Origin: Sphingomonas sp. S1-29
GTDB taxonomy: Bacteria > Pseudomonadota > Alphaproteobacteria > Sphingomonadales > Sphingomonadaceae
Direction: 5' to 3'
NCBI RefSeq assembly: GCF_026167545.1
Contig: NZ_CP110678.1
Span: forward strand, 927,501-991,500
DNA: 64,000 nt
In this document: positions 45,913 through 54,688 of the stretch, one piece after another
Position numbering within the stretch: the first letter of the stretch is position 1
Layout: every line of letters starts with the position of its first letter
Program-made: the position numbers and the translations under genes
Notes under the pieces: model-generated
Databases searched by the model: none
Told to the model about the DNA's origin: nothing
The model's input: the letters and a program-made list of their open reading frames with translations, nothing else

Positions 45913-47855
45913 AGGGTCGCCCCCGCGCTGTTGGGCGCCGTGGCCTTCACGCGCAGCTTGCTCAGATAGACCAGATCGTGCGCGTCTATCGTGGCATCGA
46001 TACAGGCGTCGCCGCCGGGCGAACGGTCGGCCAGGCGGATCGAGACCTGCTCGATCACCGCCTCCTCCTCCACCGCCGCCTGCGCGACGCGAACCATCTC
46101 GGAGGGCCGCAGCGCACGACCAAACGGCCAGCCGGTGCGATCGGGACCGCCCTGCGCCGGGTGAAGATACGCAGCGAAGATCGGCTTCAGCCGTGCTTCG
46201 AAGCCCCCGGTATCTCCGGCTGTCGCGCTCAGCGAGATGGTCAACTCCACCGGCCGAAAGGCCGGACGCACGACGAAAACCCGCGTCGTCAGCATCCGCG
46301 CCGCATTCAGCCGCGCGCGGATCACCGCCAGCGCACCATCATCGGCCTTGGGCGACAGGACTGCCGACCCGGTTCTCGGCACCACGAAGACGGTGACGCT
46401 GTCCGAAACGTACCGGCATGGAAAATGAGGATCCCATCCCTCAACCACGTGCGCGCGATGCGAAGCCAGGCCGGGGGTGCTTTCGACCAAGGCAACATAA
46501 TCCCCGGCGGTCACCGCGCGGTGGCGCTCGGCAAGCGAGGAGGCGACGCGGGCCTGCGCATCGACGAGGCTCTCGGCATCGGCGCCATCGATCGCATCGA
46601 CCGCCGAGCGCAGCCGGACATCGGCTCGATCTTCGGCCAGTCCGCGCCATGCCATCCCCGAGGGGTGATTGCCGATAGGACCGCCGCCCAGATCAACGGC
46701 CAGTTCGATATCGCCAGCGGGCGCCGGGACGCGTCCGGCATAGCCATCACCGAAGGCGAGACGGCCGGCGGTACGATCGAAGGTGAACTTGCGGTCCTCG
46801 GGCGACAGCGCGGTGAGGTCGGCGACCGGGGCCCAGTCTTGCCACACGCCATCGCGGTCGGTTAGCCGCAAGGCGATCGAATCCTCGAAGACCGGCGCCA
46901 ATTCGGGCGGCAGGGCGAGCGTCTGGCCCGAGATCGGTAACCAGGCGTCGATCGCAGCCTTGAGCATCGGCCAAAGCGGGTCCGCAGTAGCGACGCTGCG
47001 ATGCCAGCGATGATGCGCAATCGCAGCACCCAAGTGCACCCCGGCAAGCCGCGGCGGCTCGGCATGGCCGACGCGGTTGGCGCCCAGCGTCAGTCGAAGC
47101 CGATCGCGCCCGGCAAGGGCCGCGGGAACGGCGAAGCGGATGAGCCCTGAGCGGCGAACACCACCAGTGCCATCCGCAATCGCCAACGTACCGCCGGCCC
47201 CATCATCCTTCCAGCGCAGGGTAAAGGGGCCAGGCGCCGGCACCTCCACCGCCGCTTCCGCCCATTCGGGCGCGACGCCCGTCCCATCCAGAACGAGCGC
47301 AAGCGCGAGCGTCTTGCCGACATGCTCCGTCCTGAACGCCTCGTTGAGCTGGATATCGACGTCGATCCACCCCGCCCCGCCAAGGTTCGCCAGCAACGGT
47401 ACGGTCCGCCGCTGCGCCAGCGCGGCGCTCGCATCGACGCCATCGATCGCCACCTTCAATGCGGTGACAGGCGGCAGCAGCGCGGATTCCTTTAACGTGA
47501 AGACCAAGTCGAGAAGCGCGTTGCTGACCGGCCGGAACGCTTCCCCCGCCTCCAGCGCGACAAAGCCCCCCACCCCGCCGAAATCGCGCACCAACACCGT
47601 ATGCGCGGCCTTGGTCGGTTCCGGTTTCTGCCCGAGCAGCGCGAGCAACGCGCCGACCATCGAGTCTGGCACTTGATCAAGCACGAACAATTGCTGTTCG
47701 AGCAGGAAGGCGAACAATTCGAGCAAGGTAACCCCGGCATCGACCGGCGCATGGTGGGTCCAGCGCCCCCCCGATGCGGCGGGGATGTTACGCATCGCCA
47801 GCGCACGCAAATCCTCATAGGTCAGGTCGTCGAGGCTGAGTGCGGGCAACGTCAT
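45909..47855 (-). CDS. Baseplate J-like protein (Afp11-like)
   Basis: A 648-aa wedge subunit. It opens with LSLDDLTYEDLRALAMRNIP and WTHHAPVDAGVTLLELFAFLLEQ, the typical N-terminus of the first J-like protein. The C-terminal gpJ core shows AESLVDAQARVASSLAERHRAVTAGDYVALVESTPG and VTVFVVPRTG. ATG 47855 overlaps the gp25 stop. With the following gene it should form the iris that widens during sheath contraction. Confidence 0.9.
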   Translation of the reverse strand: MTLPALSLDDLTYEDLRALAMRNIPAASGGRWTHHAPVDAGVTLLELFAFLLEQQLFVLDQVPDSMVGALLALLGQKPEPTKAAHTVLVRDFGGVGGFVALEAGEAFRPVSNALLDLVFTLKESALLPPVTALKVAIDGVDASAALAQRRTVPLLANLGGAGWIDVDIQLNEAFRTEHVGKTLALALVLDGTGVAPEWAEAAVEVPAPGPFTLRWKDDGAGGTLAIADGTGGVRRSGLIRFAVPAALAGRDRLRLTLGANRVGHAEPPRLAGVHLGAAIAHHRWHRSVATADPLWPMLKAAIDAWLPISGQTLALPPELAPVFEDSIALRLTDRDGVWQDWAPVADLTALSPEDRKFTFDRTAGRLAFGDGYAGRVPAPAGDIELAVDLGGGPIGNHPSGMAWRGLAEDRADVRLRSAVDAIDGADAESLVDAQARVASSLAERHRAVTAGDYVALVESTPGLASHRAHVVEGWDPHFPCRYVSDSVTVFVVPRTGSAVLSPKADDGALAVIRARLNAARMLTTRVFVVRPAFRPVELTISLSATAGDTGGFEARLKPIFAAYLHPAQGGPDRTGWPFGRALRPSEMVRVAQAAVEEEAVIEQVSIRLADRSPGGDACIDATIDAHDLVYLSKLRVKATAPNSAGATL

Positions 47856-48262
47856 GCCCCGCCCCCCCCGCCCGAGAGGTAGAGCGGAAACACGAGATTG
47901 CCGCGCACATAGGTAGCGCGTATTTCATAGTCGATCTCGACCAGCACATGGGTGGGATCGCGCGGATCGGCTTCGGCACGCAGGTTGAGCACGGTGACGC
48001 GCGGCTCGTGGTCGCGGATGGCGTTGCCGATGCTGCGTTCGAGCAAGCGCAGCGCGGTCTCGCTGCCGGGGGCGAATATCTGCTCGCGCGCATCGGTGCC
48101 GAAGCCGGCGCGCATGACCCGCTCGCGCAAATTCGTGAGGAGCAGGATCTTCAGCGACTGTTCGACATTCTCGCCGCCGCTGCCATAGCCGAGACGCCCC
48201 ACCGCGTCGGGAACGATCGGGAAGCGCCAGCCAATGCCGATGATGTCGTCTAGGATCGCCAT
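47852..48262 (-). CDS. gp25-like baseplate protein (Afp9-like)
   Basis: A 136-aa homologue of T4 gp25/GPW: GIGWRFPIVPDAVGRLGYGSG, SLKILLLTNLRERVMRAGFG, LRLLERSIGNAIRDHEPRVTV, and the closing strand block. The conserved E-P-R motif (HEPRV) is present. gp25 joins the sheath to the J-like wedge and nucleates sheath assembly. ATG 48262 (MAILDD) follows the PAAR gene's stop by 4 bp; a longer in-frame start at 48316 lies inside that gene and is less likely. Confidence 0.93.
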   Translation of the reverse strand: MAILDDIIGIGWRFPIVPDAVGRLGYGSGGENVEQSLKILLLTNLRERVMRAGFGTDAREQIFAPGSETALRLLERSIGNAIRDHEPRVTVLNLRAEADPRDPTHVLVEIDYEIRATYVRGNLVFPLYLSGGGGGA

Positions 48263-48266
48263 CGCG

Positions 48267-48647
48267 CTACCCCACCAGCACCGTAGAGGCGCCGACGATG
48301 GTCGCGCTGCCGCCACAGGCCGTCACGGTGTCGCCGACCCGCGCCGCACCCTTTTTGTTGATCAACACCGTCGCGCTAGCCGCGGCGACACTGCCCTTGT
48401 TGGTAGGCGGTGGCGCGAAAGAGGTACCCGGCGGGGTCGGTATGTGCGCGGGGGTGTTGGTCGCGACGCTGCCGAGCATCGCCGCCGGCATCCCCTGGAT
48501 CATGACGTCGGCCGATAGGCTGGTGTCCAATATCCCGCTGAATGCATGCGGCAGCGGCGTCGGAACGGGGGGCGTCCCGGGGACGATGACGACATGGGTG
48601 CAAATACCCACCGCTTGATCGCCCTGCTTTGCCGCCGGTTGCCCCAC
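48267..48647 (-). CDS. PAAR-family spike tip protein (Afp10-like)
   Basis: A 126-aa PAAR/DUF4150-type protein: AAKQGDQAVGICTHVV, then a Pro/Thr-rich loop, VMIQGMPAAMLGSVA, ATVLINKKGAARVGDTV and TACGG near the end. PAAR proteins sharpen the spike, usually with a bound metal; His and Cys residues suitable for this are seen (CTH, ACGG). No toxin extension is attached. It lies directly after the gp5-like spike gene, as expected. Confidence 0.92.
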   Translation of the reverse strand: MGQPAAKQGDQAVGICTHVVIVPGTPPVPTPLPHAFSGILDTSLSADVMIQGMPAAMLGSVATNTPAHIPTPPGTSFAPPPTNKGSVAAASATVLINKKGAARVGDTVTACGGSATIVGASTVLVG

Positions 48648-48657
48648 GCTGCCCTCC

Positions 48658-49263
48658 TCAGTTCAAATTGATGGTCGCGCCTGACACGGTCACCGCGCCG
48701 GTAGCCTCGATCTTGATCGCCGCGCCCTTGAGCGTGAGGTTGCCGGTTGCCTCGACCGACACATTCGCCCCTCCCGAGACTTTGACGTCGGCCTGGGCCT
48801 TCACAGTGATGGTGTTGGCGGTGCTGTCGATCAGCACCGAATTTTTGCCGGTGGAGTCGATGAGCTCAATCTTCTTGCCGGTGCCGTCTTCCATCAGCAG
48901 CATGTGGCCGCCCTTGGTGCGGAAATATTTGGGGTCCTTGCCCGACTTCCGCGCCGCATGCGGGATCACGTTGCTGCTGTAGAGCGACCCGATGACGATG
49001 GGATGGCGCAGCTGGCCGCGCAGGAAGGCGACGATGACCTGGTCCTTCGGCTCGGGGATCCAATATGCGCCATAGCCGTTGCCCGCGTAGATCTGCGCGA
49101 CCTTCACCCATTGGGTGGTGAAGGTTTTCCCGATCCAGGGCAGGCGCAGCGTTACCCGGCCACGGCCCTCGGGGTCCTGGTCGTTATCGACGATGGCGGT
49201 ATAGAGGCCGAAATAGGATTCGACCGCTTCGCCGAACCGACAATCGCTGGCTGGCGCATTCAT
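48658..49263 (-). CDS. Spike protein, gp5/gpV-like with C-terminal beta-helix
   Basis: A 201-aa protein. Its OB-fold portion shows YFGLYTAIVDNDQDPEGRGRV, LRLPWIG, WVKVAQIYAGNGYGAYWIPEPKDQV and HPIVIGSLYSS. The last ~70 residues are beta-helix repeats (IELIDSTGKNSVLIDSTANTI, VSGGANVSVEATGNLTLKGAA). In Afp and PVC this part is fused to a gpD-like part as one spike protein (Afp8); here the two are separate genes overlapping by ATGA. It should form a trimeric puncturing needle capped by PAAR. Confidence 0.92.
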   Translation of the reverse strand: MNAPASDCRFGEAVESYFGLYTAIVDNDQDPEGRGRVTLRLPWIGKTFTTQWVKVAQIYAGNGYGAYWIPEPKDQVIVAFLRGQLRHPIVIGSLYSSNVIPHAARKSGKDPKYFRTKGGHMLLMEDGTGKKIELIDSTGKNSVLIDSTANTITVKAQADVKVSGGANVSVEATGNLTLKGAAIKIEATGAVTVSGATINLN

Positions 49264-50396
49264 CCCGCGCCTCCATCATAGGATTTGCGAACCTCAAAGC
49301 TCGTCGAATAGCCGCCCGAATCGAGCAAGTGCTCGACCTTGGTGACGTAATAGGTCCCGCTGAACCGGTCGCCGAGCTCGGAGATGGTCATATTGTCGCC
49401 GGGGCGCAGGTCCGGAAGACCGATGATCGAGCCCTTGCCGGTGATGAATTCATACGCGCGCCGGCGCAGCAGCGACTTGGCCAGCATCTCGGCCTCTTCC
49501 TGCGTGCGCACCGCCGCGCCGATCACGACGTCTTCGCGCCCGCCAACCGCTTCCTGTGCGTTGCCCGGCCCGGTCCCGCCCGACGCGCCCTCGAGGTCGC
49601 CGGCGGAGGCGGTGTAGCTCACCACCTCCATCGTATCCTCGTTCCAGCCGCGTACGGTGACCTTGGCGACTTGGTTCGACATGGTCAGCGTAGGGGTGAA
49701 GCTCTTGAGCGATTCACCCCATGCGAACCTATGTTCGCGCATTCGCCCGGCGTTGCGTTCGTCGCGCGGTGCGCCGAACCGCAAGGTAGCCTGGCCGCTG
49801 GCAGCATCGACGAAGATATAGCAGTCATAGTCGATCCGGCGGGCCCGCTGGAGCAGGAACTGGGCATCGTCCAGCTCGCCCTGAATAACTTCCTCATGGG
49901 TAACGCCCCCTGCGTCGATGTCGGGCTCGAGCGTGTTGCGCCTGGCGATCTCGCGGGCGATGTCGCCGTCGGTCATGTGGAGGAATTGACGCGTTTCGTC
50001 CTCCCTCGGCCGCCGGTCCTTGAGCAACTGCATGTTGTCGAGCACGCCGATGCTCAGCGTCGAGGAACCCGAACTGGCGAATTCGGGCGCAAGGCTGTTG
50101 ATCCGCCCGCGCAGCATCGACATCAACCGCCCGGCATAGCCGAGCTGAACATGCACCCGGCGCCCCACATAAAGGCCCGACTGATCCGAATATTTGAACC
50201 AGATCTTCTTGTCGTCCCAGTTGTTAAGCTGGATCTCCGCACTGGTCATGTTCTCGAGGTCCATGACGATCTTGAGCGACAGCACGTCGCCCTTGGTATC
50301 CGGATCGAGCGGCTGACCTTCGACCTCGACAAGGAAGTCCGGGGCATAATAGCCGGTGGGCGGCAGGCCTTCGATCGTGCCGGGGAAGAAGCTCAT
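49260..50396 (-). CDS. Spike hub protein, gpD/gp27-like
   Basis: A 378-aa phage late-control-D family protein: PDFLVEVEGQPLDPDTKGDVLSLKIV near the N-terminus, VQLGYAGRLMSMLRGRI, MTDGDIAREIARR, and the C-terminal LKSFTPTLTMSNQVAKVTVRGW and GLPDLRPGDNMTISELGDRFSGTYYV, split as in the chain. It supplies the hub joining tube to spike. The small downstream gp5/gpV gene completes the Afp8-type protein. ATG 50396 overlaps the LysM gene stop. Confidence 0.92.
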   Translation of the reverse strand: MSFFPGTIEGLPPTGYYAPDFLVEVEGQPLDPDTKGDVLSLKIVMDLENMTSAEIQLNNWDDKKIWFKYSDQSGLYVGRRVHVQLGYAGRLMSMLRGRINSLAPEFASSGSSTLSIGVLDNMQLLKDRRPREDETRQFLHMTDGDIAREIARRNTLEPDIDAGGVTHEEVIQGELDDAQFLLQRARRIDYDCYIFVDAASGQATLRFGAPRDERNAGRMREHRFAWGESLKSFTPTLTMSNQVAKVTVRGWNEDTMEVVSYTASAGDLEGASGGTGPGNAQEAVGGREDVVIGAAVRTQEEAEMLAKSLLRRRAYEFITGKGSIIGLPDLRPGDNMTISELGDRFSGTYYVTKVEHLLDSGGYSTSFEVRKSYDGGAG

Positions 50397-51091
50397 GTCC
50401 GCCGCCCGCTGACGATGCGCGGGAGCAGCAGCACCTGGCCAGGATCGAGCCGGCGCGGATCGGTGATGCCGTTGCGCCTGGCGATGTCGCGCCAGCGTGC
50501 CGGGTCTTGATACACGCCATCGGCGATCTGATCGAGCCGATCGCCGCGTCGCACGGTGCGGCTCTTCTCGACATCGGGCGAGTTGCGCGGTCGCTCAGCA
50601 ATCTGCACCTCGACCGGGCGATAGGCAGTGAGCGACAGGCTCGCCTCGGCCCGAATGGGAATACCCTGCGACGTGAACAGCACATAGTTGACGCTCAGAT
50701 TGGCAACCACGCCCTGAAAAATCTCGGATTCCCAGATGAACTGGACGATCGGCGGCGCGTGCAGCTCCGAATTGATCCGCATCAGATTGGCGATGCGATC
50801 GACATATTCATCGCGCACATTCTTCTGCGTGTCCGAGGTGTCGAGCAACGCATCGAAGCTCAGCGTTTCGGCGCCACCACGGATATATTGGATCGGCGGA
50901 GTCTCGAGCCCCGGAATCGCGATCTGCGAAAATTCGTTGGCCTTTTGCAGCTGATAGCTGGTCGGATTGAAGCGCAGCGGAATGTCGCGATCCTTGGGGT
51001 TCGGGATATTGGGAACCACGATCCGCAGCAGCGCCGATTCGAACTTGCCGCCGACGGCGAGGAACGGGAGATTGGGCGGGTTGAGGTCCAT
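50393..51091 (-). CDS. LysM-containing tube initiator/adaptor (Afp7-like)
   Basis: A 232-aa protein of the CIS_tube/gp53 type. Its N-terminal domain contains LRIVVPNIPNPKDRDIPLRF NPTSYQ-type sequence and ETLSFDALLDTSDT. The C-terminal LysM domain is VRRGDRLDQIADGVYQDPARW, then IARRNGITDPRRLDPGQVLLLP. Homologues connect the first tube ring to the spike hub. The start overlaps the preceding small gene (TGATG). Confidence 0.92.
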   Translation of the reverse strand: MDLNPPNLPFLAVGGKFESALLRIVVPNIPNPKDRDIPLRFNPTSYQLQKANEFSQIAIPGLETPPIQYIRGGAETLSFDALLDTSDTQKNVRDEYVDRIANLMRINSELHAPPIVQFIWESEIFQGVVANLSVNYVLFTSQGIPIRAEASLSLTAYRPVEVQIAERPRNSPDVEKSRTVRRGDRLDQIADGVYQDPARWRDIARRNGITDPRRLDPGQVLLLPRIVSGRRT

Positions 51092-51279
51092 CAGCGCCGT
51101 CCCGCCATCGGCGCGACTTCGCGGTCGCGCGCCATCATGTCCGAACGTTCGGCCTCGCGCGCGATCTTGCCCGCCCGCAGCGCCGAATATTTGTCGAACA
51201 GCCGGGCGAATCCGCGCTCGGCGGCCTCGGCCTCACCCTCGATGGTGACGTTCACCGTGAGCTGGTCGATGCGGATCAT
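51091..51279 (-). CDS. Small DUF5908-like injection-system protein (Afp6 position)
   Basis: A 62-aa protein from ATG 51279. A short strand (MIRIDQLTVNVTIEG) leads to a charged helix (AERGFARLFDKYSALRAGKIAREAERSDMM). Contractile injection clusters usually carry a tiny protein of this pattern between tube and LysM genes, annotated DUF5908. Stop and start codons overlap both neighbours. The role is unknown; its position suggests help in joining tube and hub. Confidence 0.7.
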   Translation of the reverse strand: MIRIDQLTVNVTIEGEAEAAERGFARLFDKYSALRAGKIAREAERSDMMARDREVAPMAGRR

Positions 51280-51776
51280 CAGACGACCCCCGCCAGCCCG
51301 GCACCGGGCACGCATTTCAGCCCCTCATGCGCGATTTCGAGCCGCTCGATCGCCAGCCCGTCCTGCTCCGCATCGAATTCCGGTCCCGACCAGCTCGCCG
51401 CCAGCCCCGCGGTGAAGGTCCACACCATCGTCGGGACCATGCTGTTGCGCGCCAGCATGACGATCGCGCCGTCGCGCCGCGCGCCCAGCGACCCGAACAG
51501 CCCCGCCTCGTACCAGGCGAACAACACCGGATCGCGCGCGATTCCGCGCGACAGCGATATCCGCCCCCACTCGTGCCGCACGGGCAATTGGTGGAGATAG
51601 TCATTCCGCCCGCCCTCGGCGTAGCTGGTCACATCCAGCGTCGCTCCCAGCCCGCTGCAGCGCTGGAAGGCGCCGGGCGCGCGCTCAAGCGCCAGCGCGG
51701 CGAGCTCGCGCGGGATGAACACGTCGAACGGGTCGAGCAGCACGAGGAAACGGAAGGCGTTCTGGACGTCGTCCAT
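51279..51776 (-). CDS. Second inner-tube protein, gp19-like (Afp5-like)
   Basis: A 165-aa tube-fold protein: NAFRFLVLLDPFDVF, CSGLGATLDVTSYAEGG with the loop typical of gp19/Hcp-like subunits, HEWGRISLSRGIARDPVLFAWYEAGLFG, and the family ending IERLEIAHEGLKCVPG. It would form the tube ring next to the spike. It differs clearly from the main tube protein at 54217-54672. The ATG overlaps the stop of the coiled-coil gene (TAATG). Confidence 0.88.
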   Translation of the reverse strand: MDDVQNAFRFLVLLDPFDVFIPRELAALALERAPGAFQRCSGLGATLDVTSYAEGGRNDYLHQLPVRHEWGRISLSRGIARDPVLFAWYEAGLFGSLGARRDGAIVMLARNSMVPTMVWTFTAGLAASWSGPEFDAEQDGLAIERLEIAHEGLKCVPGAGLAGVV

Positions 51777-52618
51777 TATCCTGGGGTCCCCACTTCGAGT
51801 GCGGGTGCGGGTCCGGGTGCCGGTGCGGGGGTCGGCGCCGGCGTGGGTACCGGGGTCGGCGTGGGCGCTGGAACCTTGATCTCGGCGAGCACCTCTTCGA
51901 TCGTGGCGGGAAGATCCCTCACCGCCGCCCCCAGTTTCTTCTCGGCCTCGATCTGCGCTTCCTTCTTAAGCTTCAGCAAGGCCTCGGCGCTGGCGATGTT
52001 CTTGACCGCGACCGCATCGGCGGCCGCCGCATCCTTGATCGCCTGCAAATAGTCGTTCGATTCGAGGACCAGAGGCGGATTGTCGAGCACCGCAGGGGTC
52101 CTTGTCTTGATCAGATAATACGCGAGCGCGACGTTGCCTGCCTTGCGCGCCGCGACGGCCTGAAGCCGCAAGGCATCGGCGGTCTTGTGCTTGGCCTGGA
52201 TCAGCTTCACCGCATCGTTGAGCAGCGTGACACCTGCCTTGGTCGCGTCCTGCGCCTTCTTCGCCGTATCGACCGCAGCTTGCTGTGCCGCGACCGCGAC
52301 CTTGGATTCATCCAGCGCCGTCTGGCGATCGGTGACTTCCTTCTCGGCGGCGGCAACGGCGGCATCGACCTCGGCGGCCTTGTCCTTCAGCTTGGCGGCA
52401 AGCCTCGTCTGCTCCTCGGCCTGGTTCTCGCGCAGCGCATCGTCGGTGGCTTCGAGCTCGAATTGCGCCTTCTCGTACGCCTTCCACAGCTTTACGAACG
52501 CATCGTCGGCCTTGGTCGCAGCCTGAAGCGCGGCCAGATCGGCTTTCGCCTTGTCCAGCTCCGCCTGCGTTTCGGCGATCTTCTGCTTCAGTTCGTCTTC
52601 GGTCTCGATCCCGGGCAT
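51776..52618 (-). CDS. Coiled-coil protein with Pro-rich tail, injection-system specific
   Basis: A 280-aa protein from ATG 52618 (AGGAG is 7 bp upstream; the ATG at 52624 is too close to it). Residues ~5-130 form an unbroken charged coiled coil (DELKQKIAETQAELDKAKADL, AAEVDAAVAAAEKEVTDRQ). A second helical section is followed by a (P-T/A)n tail of about 25 residues (PTPTPVPTPAPTPAPAP). It has no signal peptide or membrane helix. It sits between the second sheath and second tube gene, a place where Afp has only sheath and tube genes. Function unknown; it may be a chaperone, a short ruler or a linker. Confidence 0.6.
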   Translation of the reverse strand: MPGIETEDELKQKIAETQAELDKAKADLAALQAATKADDAFVKLWKAYEKAQFELEATDDALRENQAEEQTRLAAKLKDKAAEVDAAVAAAEKEVTDRQTALDESKVAVAAQQAAVDTAKKAQDATKAGVTLLNDAVKLIQAKHKTADALRLQAVAARKAGNVALAYYLIKTRTPAVLDNPPLVLESNDYLQAIKDAAAADAVAVKNIASAEALLKLKKEAQIEAEKKLGAAVRDLPATIEEVLAEIKVPAPTPTPVPTPAPTPAPAPGPAPALEVGTPG

Positions 52619-52661
52619 CACCATGCTCCTCTTGCGGTTCGGGGGCGGGTTGCACGCGCGC

Positions 52662-54215
52662 TCATTGCTCGATCATCTCGACATTGCCCTCGGCGTTGAT
52701 CCCGACGCGGAAGTGGATGAATTCCATCGGTACGGCGGGGGCGATCGAGATCTCGCAGATCACACGCCCCGCCTCGCGCGCCGCGGCGTCGTTCAGCGAC
52801 TCGCCGATGTCGACGCGAAATGCCTCGTCGGGCCGCGTTCCCTTGAGCACACCGGCGTGGAAGGCCTCGGCGAGCAAGGTCGTCGCCGATCGCGCGATCG
52901 CGTAGCGCAGCATGTCGTCATTGGGCTCGAACACCATCGGTTCCCAGACGCGGCGCAGCGCCCGCGTCAGCCGCGCGATCAGGCGGCGATGCGCGACGAA
53001 GCGCGGCGACGCGTCGTCGGTGCGCAGCATCCGCCCGCCCCACACCACGATCCCACGCCCCGATTGGCAGCGCAGCGCGTTGACCCCGAGCAGGTTCATC
53101 GCGCCTTGCTCGACATCGCCAGGCCGCCGCGACAGATCGACCGGCCCCTCCAACGCCATGTTTGCGGGGGTGACATAGGGGCCTTTGGCGCGATCGATGC
53201 TGCTCGCGACGCCGGCGACATGGCCCGACGGGGGAATGGTGCGCAACGGCGCGTTGCTGGTGCCGAGCGGATCGTTGACCCGGATCCAGGGGTGATAGGT
53301 AGCCAGCGCCCGGTGCACCGCGGGATCGCCGGCGAAGCGCTCGATCCACCGCGTCGCGTCGACGGCGTTCTCGATTGTTTCTGGGGCGTCGGCGATGACC
53401 AGCCGGTCAAGCTTCGCGTCGGACAGGCGCGAGGCTGCGAGTAGGACCGCCGCCGCGCCTTCGGCATCGAACTGGCGATGAAGATCGGGCAGGACGGTCA
53501 TCGCCGGCTCCTGCTCAGCCATCGCGTCGTCGAGCGCGGTGCAATACTGCGTCCGTGTGGGCGCATCGCCCTCGGTCCCGCCTGCCAGCGGCACCTCCGC
53601 CCAGCGGCGGCTCAGCGGTCCAACGCCGAGTTGCGCGCCGATGATCGGCGCCGCCACTTCGGGCACGATCCGGATCGTCGCCGACCGCGCGGCGACTTCC
53701 GCCTCAAGGGTCGCGGCGGGCACCGCGAACAGCCGTTCGCGGATCCGGCCGGCGAGCAATATGTCGAAATCGAACAGCGGCGCGTCATCATCGCCGCGCC
53801 GGTACGTCGGCCGCACGCTCAGCTCGTTGGCCCAGCGGCCCGGCGTTGCCGCGACGATGGTGAGCCGCGTCCTGCCCAAAGCCTCGGGCGCGAACGCACC
53901 CGGGGTTTCTACCGCCAGCCATGTCCCGGTCGCGGGCAACGCCCCCGGCGCGACGCGCAGCACATAGGCGATCAGCCCGCCATTATCGAAATAGCCCTGG
54001 ATTGCGTACGGCGTGTCCGCCTCCGCCCACAGCCCCCCGAACACCGCCTCATAGGCGCGCCAGCAGTCGATCCGCGTCGCCACCCCCACCGGGCCCCAGC
54101 GCGCCGGGCCGATGAAGATGGCGATATCGGTGCGCAGCGGCGAGAGCACGGGCGCGGGTCCGGCCTCGAACGTCACGCGCGGCAGGCCGCCGTCAGGGAG
54201 TGGACGTGTCGCCAT
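52662..54215 (-). CDS. Tail sheath protein 2 (Afp3/Afp4-like)
   Basis: A 517-aa sheath subunit. The N-terminal handshake area is VTFEAGPAPVLSPLRTDIAIFIGPA. The conserved sheath end includes CQSGRGIVVWGGRMLRTDDASPRFVAHRRLI, WEPMVFEPNDDMLRYAI, LKGTRPDEAFRVDIGESLND and EFIHFRVGINAEGN, given here in parts. It is shorter at the N-terminus than sheath 1 and lacks the PGVYVEEI opening. It probably forms the special sheath ring at the baseplate. It starts 1 bp after the tube gene. Confidence 0.9.
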   Translation of the reverse strand: MATRPLPDGGLPRVTFEAGPAPVLSPLRTDIAIFIGPARWGPVGVATRIDCWRAYEAVFGGLWAEADTPYAIQGYFDNGGLIAYVLRVAPGALPATGTWLAVETPGAFAPEALGRTRLTIVAATPGRWANELSVRPTYRRGDDDAPLFDFDILLAGRIRERLFAVPAATLEAEVAARSATIRIVPEVAAPIIGAQLGVGPLSRRWAEVPLAGGTEGDAPTRTQYCTALDDAMAEQEPAMTVLPDLHRQFDAEGAAAVLLAASRLSDAKLDRLVIADAPETIENAVDATRWIERFAGDPAVHRALATYHPWIRVNDPLGTSNAPLRTIPPSGHVAGVASSIDRAKGPYVTPANMALEGPVDLSRRPGDVEQGAMNLLGVNALRCQSGRGIVVWGGRMLRTDDASPRFVAHRRLIARLTRALRRVWEPMVFEPNDDMLRYAIARSATTLLAEAFHAGVLKGTRPDEAFRVDIGESLNDAAAREAGRVICEISIAPAVPMEFIHFRVGINAEGNVEMIEQ

Positions 54216-54216
54216 C

Positions 54217-54672
54217 CTAGACGTCGATTTCCAGACCCTCGTGGCAAATCTCGAGGGTTTCCATCGCGATTTCGTTGTTCGCGGCGTTGAGGCCCGGCCC
54301 GGTATATTTGCAGGGCCATCCGCGCACGAAATTGTAGCGCATCACCTCCGTGCGATTCTCGTCGAGCATGACGATCGAGCCGTCGGCGCGCTGGATCGTC
54401 CCCTGGATTCCCGCGAGGATCCAGTTCCAGAAGACAAGGTCGCCGGTGATTCCGCGCTTCAGCGTCAGGTTCGTGTATTTCCTCAGCCCCGCCGACTTGC
54501 GCGTCGTCGTGCCTTCGGAGCCGGTGCGATACTCGATCGGTGCCACCTCGATCTCGAGCCCGCTCACCTCGGTGAACGATCCGGCAGCGGCCAGGCCGTT
54601 GTTCGAGATGGCGTTCACGGTGACGAGGAAATTATACGAAGGATAAGGGTTTGGGCGAATGACGGCAGGCAT
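54217..54672 (-). CDS. Main inner-tube protein, gp19/Hcp-like (Afp1-like)
   Basis: A 151-aa tube protein: NPYPSYNFLVTVNAISNNGLAAAG, SFTEVSGLEIEVAPIEYRTGSEG, LKRGITGDLVFWNWI, YNFVRGWPCKYTGPGLNAANNEI (in parts), ending METLEICHEGLEIDV. These are the standard strands of contractile-injection tube subunits, which stack as hexamers within the sheath. It is placed between the two sheath genes, with 16 bp and 1 bp gaps. Confidence 0.93.
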   Translation of the reverse strand: MPAVIRPNPYPSYNFLVTVNAISNNGLAAAGSFTEVSGLEIEVAPIEYRTGSEGTTTRKSAGLRKYTNLTLKRGITGDLVFWNWILAGIQGTIQRADGSIVMLDENRTEVMRYNFVRGWPCKYTGPGLNAANNEIAMETLEICHEGLEIDV

Positions 54673-54688
54673 GAGCCGGTCTCCTTCA

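Noticed and set aside
51783..51890. Short GC-rich repeat array (GGTGCGGGTCC-like)
   Set aside because: It simply encodes the Pro-rich tail of the coiled-coil protein. Units are irregular and it is not a CRISPR or intergenic repeat.
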